From NCBI RefSeq assembly GCF_030445035.2, contig NC_080695.1, forward strand, positions 1,482,545 through 1,546,544: 64,000 bases of DNA, in the 5' to 3' direction. Source of the DNA: Dasypus novemcinctus. Lineage: Eukaryota; Chordata; Mammalia; Cingulata; Dasypodidae. The notes beneath the pieces were generated by a model. It did not search any database and was not told the origin of the DNA. It saw nothing but the letters and a program-made list of their open reading frames with translations. Position numbers and translations under genes: made by a program. Every line of letters begins with the position of its first letter. Position 1 is the stretch's first letter. Positions 1-10,012 of the stretch are shown one piece after another.

Positions 1-207
1 TAGGGCGCCCCGGGGGGGAGGGCACCCGGGGGGGAGGGCGCCCTGCAGGGGGAGGGCGCCCGGCGGGGGGAGGGCACCCGGGGGAGGAGGGCGCCCGGCG
101 GGGGGAGGGCACCCGGGGGAGGAGGACGCCCCGGGGGGGAGGGCACCCGGCGGTGGGGAGGGCACCCCGGGGGGAGGCACCCCGGGGGGGGGGCGCCCGG
201 GGGAGGC
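1..207. repeat. G-rich minisatellite at left edge of window
   Basis: About ten imperfect ~20-bp units of the form GGGCRCCC followed by a long G run and GGGA. The array starts before the window, so its full size is unknown. The top strand has many G runs of four to nine bases and could form G-quadruplexes. It lies in LMF1 intron 3. No coding signal is seen. Confidence 0.85.
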
Positions 208-2385
208 CGTGCTTGGTGAGTGGCTGCTGAGAAACTTGCTCGTTGTGGCACTTGGTATTATTTAGGAATTCCAAAAGCAGGTGCTGGGTCGTGTGTAAGC
301 TGGTCTGTTCTCGGGGCACACTGGATTGTATTAGAGGTTTCGCCTTCGCGTTATTAAGTCAAGGTTAGGGCTTTAATTGACCATGTCGGCGCTGCAGGGT
401 TGAGCCCCTGCCCCCTCCGTGGGGATGAAACGGACTCCCACGCGGAAGTAAACGCATGGAGGAGGAGAGCCCAGAAGCAGGGACGCGGGAAGGACGAGTG
501 CCCTGTAGGCACGGGCCATCCACCGGCAGTCCACAGCTGGCCTTGTGGAGAGAGCAGGGCAGCTGAGCCCGGAGCCCGGAGGGGACGAGCCCTGCGCGGC
601 CGCAGCTGGGAGCGGAAGGAGCTGACCGCAGCGCCTGAGGAGCAAGAGGGAGGCCGGACCCTCGCAGACGTCGGCAGCATCCTGCTCCATGGCAGCAGAC
701 TTTGGTGAGGGAGGGAACTTGACGCTTCAGGGCCTGGTAACTGAGTCTCTACCCCAAATGAATGCCCTCCGTAGACGCCCCAGCGTTCTGGCCCTCTGCG
801 TCAGTAGCCCTTGGCTGTTTTCAGACCTGCTGGCACCGCTTCAGTGAGTGTCCAGCTTCTCTGAGAGAGCGTTTGTGCCAGTGTGGGTCTCCGCCCGCAG
901 TGTTGTTGTTTATTTTGGGGCCCCTACGGCTCTGAAAACGCGGCACATTCCCCCACTGCGCCGTTAGCCAGGTGCACGCAGAGGCCCTTCACCAGGCACA
1001 TGACGCATGGCAAAAGCCACGGGAGCACGCAGCCCCCGGAGGCAGCCCTGCGTCCCCCACCTGGGCCTCCTCGCTGGCACTGCCGTAGGTGGCAGTGGTG
1101 ACAGCGGCAGGGGCAGGTACGGGGCCGGCTGGGCCAGGCCTGCTGCGCGGGCAGAGCATGCTCGCCTGGCTGCAGTGGGGCCATCTGGCCACTTCACCCG
1201 GGGTCTGTTGTCAGGGAGAAGCAGAGCCGCCGGGTCTGGCCCGAGGGGCTGGGCCGTCCAGACTGCCGGCTTCCTCTCCCGGGGTGCGGCAGGTATGGGG
1301 GGGTGGCTCTCCGAGTACCAGACAGGCAAGCGTCCCCAGGGCAGGCGGCCATGGCGCCCGTGAGCGCTGCCGCACCCACCGGTCCCCGGGCTGTGCCCCT
1401 GCTGCCCGGGGTGTGCGCCGGGGCTGTGGCTGCAGGCGAGGGTAGCTCGGTTCTACGTTCCTCTGTGTTTGTTTCCCGCGCGTTGGCGTCAAGAGGACCG
1501 TGGTGCCAGCACTCATACTTCTGCTCATGACGCCCTGTAGAGGTTCACCCTGGCCTTGAACTGACCACCAGAGTTCTGCTCTCTGGGGAGGCGCAGGTGC
1601 GAGGCCAGGAGGAGGCAGGGCCCGGCTGGCAGAGCCCGAGGCCCAGGCGCGCCCAGGAGCCTCCCGTGGCCGCCGCTGGCCCAGCGTGGCTGGAGCCCAG
1701 GCCCAGCAGGAGGCTTGCCTTTCGCTAGTGTTGTAACCGCTGAGGGTATTTATCCAGGTGAGTCGCGCCCTTGGCTCCCGAGAGAGCTGCTGGTGCGGAG
1801 GCTGTGGGTGCTCGTTGCAGCGTCGCGCCGTCCTCACCCCAGCGGCGCCTCGGCTCGCGCACGTGCCCCCACTCCCCGAGCCACGGGGCCCTCCCAGCTG
1901 CTGGCCTGCTGGGCCGCATCGCTGCTTTCCACGCTGCCTGAGGCAAGCGGGCCGCCCAGGCTTTGCGCTCCCCAAGCCGCTTGCCTGGGCGTTGGGGTGT
2001 GGTCAGGCCCTGGCCGCAGCACCAGGCCACTCTGTGACATGGACTCTGGAGGCCGCATCCACAGCCGCGACAGAGCTGGCAGCTGAGGCTGGCGTCCCCC
2101 GTGGTGTGGCTCTGGCATGAGTTGCCTGGGCAGGTGGGCAGAGCTCCCCAAGGCCCCGTCTTCCCTGCTGCACTCCCTTGGTGGACGTACCCACAGGTGT
2201 CCAGTGTGGGGGTGTCCTTGCGGCTGCTCCAAGCTCGGACATGGGGACCTAGCCGACACCTCGTGATACACTGTGCATGGCTCGTTGGAGCAACATGCCT
2301 TGGAATAAGTCCAGATTTTCAGAGGAGTTGCAGTGGGAGCTCAGAGCCTCTCATGACCATCACTGCCTCACCTGTGTCAGCATAT

Positions 2386-2515
2386 CATAGCACAGGGACT
2401 GAGGCTCATACCCACATTGTCATAGGATCATAGTTCAGGGACCAAGGCTCAGTACCTGTGTTGCCACAGGATCACAGCACAGGGACCGAGGCTCAGTACC
2501 CATGTTGCTGTGGGA
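2386..2515. repeat. 43-44 bp tandem repeat, three copies
   Basis: Three consecutive copies start at 2386, 2429 and 2473. Each begins CATAG or CACAG and contains CAGGGACYRAGGCTC. Spacing is 43 then 44 bp, and the copies differ by point changes, so the array is old. Nothing suggests coding. Confidence 0.8.
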
Positions 2516-3693
2516 CTGTGCACATATCTGCGGATCTTGTCGTATTTCCCGTTTCTCCCACGGAGGCCTCCTGGCTGGCTCAGGGTCCGGCTGGATCCCA
2601 CGTTGCATTTGCTGCCTTTCCAGCCTGTTGACTCTTGGCCTTCACTGCTGCCCTATAGCCTGGGGAGCCTTGGGGACTTCCGGCCAGGCGTTGGGTGGAA
2701 CGGCCCTCGGGATGCATCTGACCCGTGTCATGTTTGAGTGGGTCTGCGGGCTCCGGGCCCTCCCTCACCCTGACGCATCTCGCCACTGCCAGGCCTCTTG
2801 TGGAACACCTGCTGCTCCTCTGACCCGTGCTCTGGACAGAAAGCCCACGCCCCAGGCACGGGGACGAAGCCCAGAACTCTGGGTCGATGGTAAATCCCAG
2901 CCTAAGGAGATTCAATGAATTATCCTGCTTTCCCTTAAAACTTGCCTACCAACTTGACCTTTTTTCATCTTAAAAACCACTTACTGAACCATATCCTTCC
3001 TACACGGGCATACATAAGCAGGAAGTGCGTAGTAAGAGTTGTGGACCTCCCAAACAAGCACGCACAGCTGCGCGCAGCTCCCACTCGCTTGAGCACCAGT
3101 GGCTCCTACCCGTGGCCAGTTACTGCTCTGATGTTTTCATGGTGTTTTTCTTCTCCCTCATTCATTCTAGGTGGAATTCCTCTGTGAGGAAGAGTTGTCC
3201 TTTCTCCTATAATTTATTTATTCAAATGTGTGTTTGTGTCACGATGGGCACTGGCCAGTGCGCCCTGCTGGAGCGACTGCACTCACCCCACCCTGCGAGC
3301 CCTCACACCAGGCTCTCCTCCAGGCCCTTTTACTGGAGAATTTGATTAGAAACCAAAATCTGGCATGAGGTACTTGCGTGGCTCAGGGGGCGTCACAGTT
3401 CTAGGCCCTCTCAGTTGGCAGAGCTAGGAAACGCATGAACGTTGGCAGCCCACGCAACGAGGAGAACAACCACCGACATGCCGATGGGAGGAATCCAGAG
3501 GCCCTGTGCCGCGAGGAGGAAGCCAGGCCCGGTGTCACTTCCTGTCGGATTCTGTCCTTGTTTCCTTCTAGAAGACACAAACAGTGACGGAGGACATGTG
3601 GGGCTTTGGAGGTGGCAGACCGTGGTACCCCGTCGCGGTGGCCACGTGATCTGAAGTTCCTCCAGCTTTGCACCACGAGTGAACCGTCAGCAG

Positions 3694-3775
3694 TGGGGAG
3701 CAGGGCGGCTCGGTGGCGGAGCACCTTGCCATGTACGAGACCCCCAGTTCAATCCCCGCTACCTCCTAAAAAAAA
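3694..3775 (+). mobile_element. Short DAS-type SINE (tRNA-like head plus A tail)
   Basis: An 82-bp copy beginning GGGGAGCAG, with a B-box-like GTTCAATCCCC and a terminal run of eight A after CTACCTCCT. This is the compact form of the xenarthran DAS family, without the long downstream region of the 380-bp copies. Target-site duplications are not convincing. Confidence 0.8.
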
Positions 3776-6484
3776 TCAGTACATAGGGGGACGCAAATGT
3801 AAACTGTGACAAATTAACCTATTTACAAATCAGTGGCATCATACGTATTACATGTCTGTGTGTGTGGTGTGCGTTAAGTCACAAAATCACACTGGGAGGC
3901 AGAAGCCACGTGTTCCGGGTGCTGCTTAGGGTGCCTGCGCATGTGAAGTGACCGCACGGCCGAGGCGGCTGTCCTCAGCAGAGGCATCTTGGCAGCCTGC
4001 AAAGCCTCGTGAAAAGGCAGCTTGTTAAAGGGTCGGTGACCCGCGGCTCGGTAGTTACAAGACGTGTGTTTGTTGAGCCAGCAGCGTGGCGCTGTTCGGG
4101 GGCCCTGCGCGCTGGCGAGAGTCTTCTGCAGAGGCCGTGGTGAGCAGGGCAGCGCTGCTGGGCCCTGAGGGCAGCCGTGAGCCGGGGCGGCCATGCGGTG
4201 ACGAGCCTGCTGACGGCCGCCTCTGCTTGGGTGTTCTCTAAGGCACCACGAGGAGTGTGCGGAAAGGCTGAGCTACAAGGACTGGATCACTGGGAGAAAA
4301 TGGAAGATGTAAAGGTTGGGACACAGAGGATAAGTTTAACTAAATGTGTACACGTCTTAATGACATGAAAAGGTATTTATGCTGCTTTGTTAAAATGGAT
4401 TTCAAACAGGCTGCGCTGTATCCCATTTCTGCCAGTGGAAAAAGCACATTCACTTCAAAACAGCTTGGAACCCTATGGCCCAGAGGTTCACTGGTTATAT
4501 CACTGCTGATCTGCTTTCCTTGTTCCTTAAATCTCGCTCTCATTTGTCTTCACTGAACGTTTTTGCTTATGATTGAGGAAATGGTTTCATTAAATGAAAC
4601 TGAGGGAGAACGATGGGAGCTGGGAGCCTGTAGCTGTGCCTGTGGGTGGGAGGGAGAGTGCCGGTGGGGTTTGGGAGCCTCACCTTCCGGTGCCTTCCAG
4701 GAGAGCTGCAGTCGTCTGCCAGAAGCTGGGGACTGGGATACATGGGTGGGGAGAGGGTGCCGGCCCCTCTCTGCTGGAGGTGCGTGGAGGGGGTGGCAAG
4801 AGGATAGTTGATCACTGAGTGCATGGAGGCCTTGGTGGTGGATGATTGATAATTAGGCATGGAGGGGCTAAAAAGCCCCGAGGAAGCGGAGGTCTCGCGT
4901 GTCAAGCTGCAGTCGCATCCATGGCAGGGGGCGGGGCAGGTGAGTGGCGTGGCACGTGCAGACAGATCCCTCCTTTGTCCAAGAGTGCCTTGCTGTGGGT
5001 CTCCTCGCTGCCCCCAGCTCATTTGGGGTCCTGCAGTGCTGCCACTTCTCGTAGTACCTGTGTCCGGGAGCTGGCCAGCTGGCTGGTCACCGTCAGCGCC
5101 TGGCGAGCTCAGTGCCCGTGTGTCCACTGTCCTTGCTCTGTGTTCAGGGGTTTGAGGCTTTCTGACAGCAAGAAATATCCTTCTTCCACCTGAGTAAGAG
5201 CCACTTGGCCTGCCTCAAAAAGGCAGCAGCTCGGGAGAAAAGCCTTGGCCTCGGAAGCAGGACCCAGTGTGCAAGCTGGAGGGGCTTCCTGACCGCGACT
5301 GCCCGGGCACCCTCTTCCCAAACTCCAAACATCCGCGTGAAATTTCATCTGGGGACTTTCTGAAAACCTTCCTTCCCTGCGTTGTAAGTTTCTAGTTTGG
5401 CATCTTTGTCAGTGCTACCAGTTGTCATGACAAGGGAACTGGCCCAGCCATGGTCCCCGTTTTACGAGACGACGAGAGAAGTGTCTGAGTTTCAAAATAA
5501 ACACGATTATGCAGGCTCCAGGGATGAAATCTCGCCCTCTGCCTTTAGCCCTCGGCTCCAGGACCTGATTCAGCAGAGCTGGCACCGCTAGCTCCCTTTG
5601 GCTCATTGTCAGGAAACGGACAATCCTCTTCCCTTTTTCCCCCTTTTGATTGTGCCAAAATCAGCAATTCCCAATTCCCAGTGAAAATAACACCTGGGAA
5701 ATGTCAGGGGCATTGCAGGTGGCCAGCTCTCGTAACATTTTTTCATATATAAAATGTGTGTGTAGTCTGAGGTTTTAAAAAAAATCTTTGTGCACTGCAA
5801 TAAATTTGATGATTTTCTCCGTAACACTTTTAAAATATCATGGTAGTTTTGGATGCTAGGACAAATGGCCATCCAACCCTGCTGACGGTGCCGTGAGGGC
5901 TGGTGGGTGGTTAAACCTCCTGTCCGAGCCTGGTGGTGCGTGCCCCCGTTGGCTTTCTTTCTGGTAGTCTGCCGACTCTGTCCGTGTGGATTTGTCCCTT
6001 TCTTCTTTCGATTCCGCCCGTTTTTCCTCGCCGTAACTTAGTTGTGTTGTTTGCTGCGTGCACACTTAGTGTTGATGTGTCTCAGGATGGACTGGCCCTC
6101 CTCTCGCTATGTATTGCCCTTCCTTCCTCTTCTGATCTCCTCTGCTCTGAGGCCTAACATCGCCTTTCCTGCCTAACGTCATATTTCTTTCACTTTCAAC
6201 CTAAGTATATCGTTAGACGTGACGCTGGGCTTGTAGACGGCATACAGTGAGGTCATGTTTTTTATTTATTCTGTCAATCTGTCTTTCAATTGGCATATTT
6301 AGATCATCTGCATTTAAATAATTATCAATATGTTACGGAAAACGTTGGCCATTTTATTATGTGTTTTCCCTTTGTCCCGTTCCTTGTTCCTCTTGGTCCC
6401 CTTTTCTTGCCTTTCTGTGGATTACTTGAACAGTTTTTAGATTCCACTTTGATTTCTCTGTTGTGCTCTTTACTTTATCTCTTT

Positions 6485-6864
6485 TTTTTTTTTTTTTTTT
6501 AAAGATTTATTTTTATTTATTTAATTCCCCTCCCCTCCCCCGGTTGTCTGTTTTCTGTGTCTTTTTGCTGCGTCTTGTTTCTTTGTCCGCTTCTGTTGTC
6601 ATCAGCGGCACGGGAAGTGTGGGCGGCGCCATTCCTCAACAGGCTGCTCCCTCCTTCGCGCTGGGCGGCTCTCCTTATGGGTGCACTCCTTGCACGTGGG
6701 GCTCCCCTACGCGGGGGACACCCCTGTGTGGCACTGCACTCCTTGCGCGCATCAGCACTGCGCATGGGCCAGCTCCACACGGGTCAAGGAGGCCCGGGGC
6801 TTGAACCGCGGACCTCCCATGTGGTAGACGGACGCCCTAACCACTGGGCCAAAGTCCGTTTCCC
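6485..6864 (-). mobile_element. Full-length DAS SINE with perfect target-site duplication
   Basis: A ~380-bp copy in reverse orientation: poly-T, then AAAGATTTATT, then the long body, ending with the tRNA-like head near 6795-6864, where the reverse complement contains GGTTCAAGCCCC (B-box). It is flanked by a perfect 14-bp duplication, TACTTTATCTCTTT, at 6471-6484 and 6865-6878. This proves retroposition and suggests a fairly young insertion into the minus-strand L1. Confidence 0.92.
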
Positions 6865-7141
6865 TACTTTATCTCTTTGTGTCGTTTTTTTTCAAGGTTG
6901 CTTTTGATATTAAAATATATGTATGTAGCTTACCACAGTCTTTCGATTCCTGTATTTTATCATTTGGAGCAAAGTGTGGAAGCCTTACTTCCCTTCAGGT
7001 CTCTCTACTTTGACAGATACAGTGATGTGAATACGGCTCTGCACACATTCAACTCCACGCCAGGCATACTGTCGTCGTTGTTTTCACCATCAAACATGCT
7101 CTAAAAATTCATGAGGAGAATGATAGTCTGTTTACTCCTAT

Positions 7142-7555
7142 TTTTTTTTTAAAGATTTATTTATTTCTCTCTTCTTCCCCCACCCCAGTTATCTGTTCTC
7201 TGTGTCCATTCGCTGCATGTTCTTATTTGTCCACTTCTGTTGTTGTCAGCAGCATGGGAATCAGTGTTTCTTTTTGTTGCATCATCTTGTTGTGTCAGCT
7301 CTCCGTGTGGGCGGCGCCATTCCTGGGCAGGCTGCACTTTCTTTCGCGCTGGGCGGCTCTCCTTATGGGGCACACTCCTTGCGCGTGGGGCTCCTCTATG
7401 TGGGGGACACCCCTGCGTGGCACGGCACTCCTTGCGCACATCAGCACTGCGCATGGGCTAGCTCCACACAGGTCAAGGAGGCCCGGAGTTCAAACCACAG
7501 ACCTCCCATGTGGTAGACGGACGCCCTATCTACTGGGCCAAGTCCATTTCCCCAA
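7142..7555 (-). mobile_element. Full-length DAS SINE, reverse orientation
   Basis: A second long copy, close to the one at 6485-6864. It differs by a short internal extra segment around 7258-7300 carrying a TTGTTGCATCATCTTG-like stretch. Flanking repeats TTTACTCCTAT (7131-7141) and TTTACCCCTAT (7556-7566) match at 10 of 11 bases and look like the target-site duplication. It lies in the same L1 as its neighbours. Confidence 0.9.
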
Positions 7556-8253
7556 TTTACCCCTATCTTTAGCCATTTTTTCCTTCTGAATTTCCATGTC
7601 TCCTTTTGTCATTTCCCTTCGATTTGAAGAACTTGCTTGAGCCTTTTGGAGTACGTCTGCTGATGACGAACTCTTCTAGTTTTCCTTTGTTTGAGAATGT
7701 GTGTTTCCATTCATTCCTGAAGGGCAGTTTCTGTTGTGTACAGAGCTGTTGACCATTCTTTTTTCTGGCCCCTGAAAAACCACTGCACTGCTTCCTTCTG
7801 GCCGGGTGGGGTCTGCCGCCTTGCTCTGCAGGTGACAGGTCCCAGCCCTCAAGCCGGCAGGGCGCTTCTCTGCCTTTATTCCAGAGGCTTGGTTAGTCTA
7901 TGTTTTGGTGTAGTTTTCTTTATGCATTTTTGTTTTCTGTTTGAGGGTTTGCTTCTCTGTTTGAATCTGCAGGTTTATGCTTTTTTGCCAGATATGGGGA
8001 TTTTCCAGCCACTGTTTCTTTGAATATGTTTTAGCCCCACACTTTTGCTCCTCTCTTTGCCCTCTGATGACATGACTCTTAGATCTTGTGTTACTGCCTC
8101 ACAGGTCTCTGAGATTCTCATAAACTCTTGAAAGTCTGTTTTCTCTCTCTTGTTCAGATTGGTCAAATTCTGTTGATTCATTATCGAGTTTACTGTTTCT
8201 TTCTGCTGTTGTTGCCGATCTCTTCTTGAGCTTATCCAGTGAATATTTTTAAA

Positions 8254-8500
8254 TGTGCGCAAGGAGTGCCACGCCACGCAGGGGTGTCCCCCGCGTAGGG
8301 GAGCCCCACATGCAAGGAGTGCACCCATAAGGAGAGCAGCCCAGCGCGAAAAGAAAGTGCAGCCTGCCCAGGAATGGCGCCACCCACTCTTCCCATGCCG
8401 CTGAGGACAACAGAAGCGGACAAAGAAACAAGACGCAGCAAATAGACACAGAGAGCAGACAACCGGGGAAGGGGGGGAGTTAAATCTTTAAAAAAAAAAA
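8254..8500 (+). mobile_element. 5'-truncated DAS SINE, forward orientation
   Basis: Body and tail only: the sequence starts at GTGCGCAAGGAGTGCC, lacks the tRNA-like head, and runs to AAATCTTTAAAAAAAAAA at 8484-8500. It is inverted relative to the copies at 6485 and 7142. A clear target-site duplication is not visible. Confidence 0.85.
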
Positions 8501-9020
8501 CCAAAAACTTCTGGTTGTATTTTTTAGTTCCATCATTTTCATTATTTTAATAACTTATACTTTTTGCTGAGATTTTCTCTTTTCTTTTGTTTGAAAAGCA
8601 CTCATAGTTGGTCACTGAAGCCTATTGATGCTGCCACTGTAGAAATTCTTGTTGGGTAATTCCAGCATCTGGGCCTCAGAGTTGACACCTGCTCTTTGTC
8701 TTCCCGCAAGCAGCCATTTTCTCGGTTCTTGATTGATTTTCAATTGTGTCTTAGACATTTTACTTCTTATGTCAAGTAGACAAGACATGCTCTGACTCTG
8801 GGTCCTGTTTAAATGCCATTTTGGTTTTGCGCCCAGTGCCTGCCTGCCCTGTTGGCAGCCGCTGCTGTGGCGTGCCTCTCAGCGGCTGGCTGTGTGCGTC
8901 TGTCCACTGCATTGGCCACACCTGGTGGAGGCTCCGGTGTGACTGCGATGAACCGCCACATGAGCGGCCCCCGGGCTCTGGGCGGAAGCGCTGGCGCTCC
9001 AGGGTGACTGCGCGAACCGC

Positions 9021-10012
9021 CACATGTGTACACGCGGTGTGTATGCACTTGGGTGTGTGTGTGCACTCGGGGACGTGTGCACCCGGGGGCGTGTGTGCAC
9101 TCGGGCGTGTACACGGGGTACATGTGCACTCGACTGTGTGTGCACCCGGGGGCGTGTGTGCACTCGGGGGCGTGTGTGCACTCGGGCGTATACACGGGGT
9201 TCATGAGCACTCGACTGTGTGTGTGCACCCGGGGGCGTGTGTGCACTCGGGCGTGTACACGGGGTACATGTGCACTCGACTGTGTGTGTGCACTCGGGGG
9301 CGTGTGCACTCGGGGGCGTGTGTGCACTCGGGCGTATACACGGGGTTCATGAGCACTCGACTGTGTGTGTGCACTCGGGGGCGTGTGTGCACTCGGGCGT
9401 GTACACGGGGTACATGTGCACTCGACTGTGTGTGTGCACTTGGGGGCGTGTGTGCACTCGGGGGCATGTGCACCCGGGGACATGTGTGCACTCGGGCGTG
9501 TACACGGGGTACATGTGCACTCGACTGTGTGTGTGCACTCGGGGGCGTGTGTGCACTCAGGTGTGTACAGGGGTACATGTGCACTCGACTGTGTGTGTGC
9601 ACTCGGGGGCGTGTGTGCACTCGGGCGTGTACACGGGGTACATGTGCACTCGACTGTGTGTGTGCACTCGGGGGCGTGTGTGCACTCAGGTGTGTACAGG
9701 GGTACATGTGCACTCGACTGTGTGTGTGCACTCGGGGGCGTGTGTGCACTCAGGTGTGTACAGGGGTACATGTGCACTCGACTGTGTGTGTGCACTCGGG
9801 GGCGTGTGTGCACTCGGGCGTGTACACGGGGTACATGTGCACTCGACTGTGTGTGTGCACTCGGGGGCGTGTGTGCACTCAGGTGTGTACAGGGGTACAT
9901 GTGCACTCGACTGTGTGTGTGCACTCGGGGGCGTGTGTGCACTCGGGCGTGTACACGGGGTACATGTGCACTCGACTGTGTGTGTGCACTCGGGGGCGTG
10001 TGCACTTGGGGT
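9021..10012. repeat. TG-rich minisatellite with higher-order structure
   Basis: About 1 kb of tandem units built on TGTGTGCACTCGGGGGCG. Using the landmark TACATGTGCACTCGAC, the left half repeats every 146 bp (9119, 9265, 9411), each period made of an 81-bp and a 65-bp unit. The right half repeats every 64-65 bp (9510, 9574, 9639, 9703, 9767, 9832, 9896, 9961), mixing a 65-bp type (GTACACGGGG) and a 64-bp type (GTACAGGGG). Alternating purine-pyrimidine tracts (TGTGTGTGCAC) are frequent. Both strands lack stops over long distances, but only because the units do. Confidence 0.95.

Larger units (their letters stand above)
5930..8795 (-). mobile_element. Decayed LINE-1 segment, minus strand, split by three SINEs
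   Basis: T- and pyrimidine-rich sequence whose reverse complement resembles the part of old mammalian L1 elements upstream of and leading into ORF2. Recognisable stretches include 7640-7760, 8020-8240 and 8530-8760. Three DAS SINEs interrupt it (6485-6864, 7142-7555, 8254-8500), so the L1 is older than they are. No open frame of useful length survives. Family assignment is from memory of L1M-type consensus text; the 5' limit near 5930 is approximate. Confidence 0.6.
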
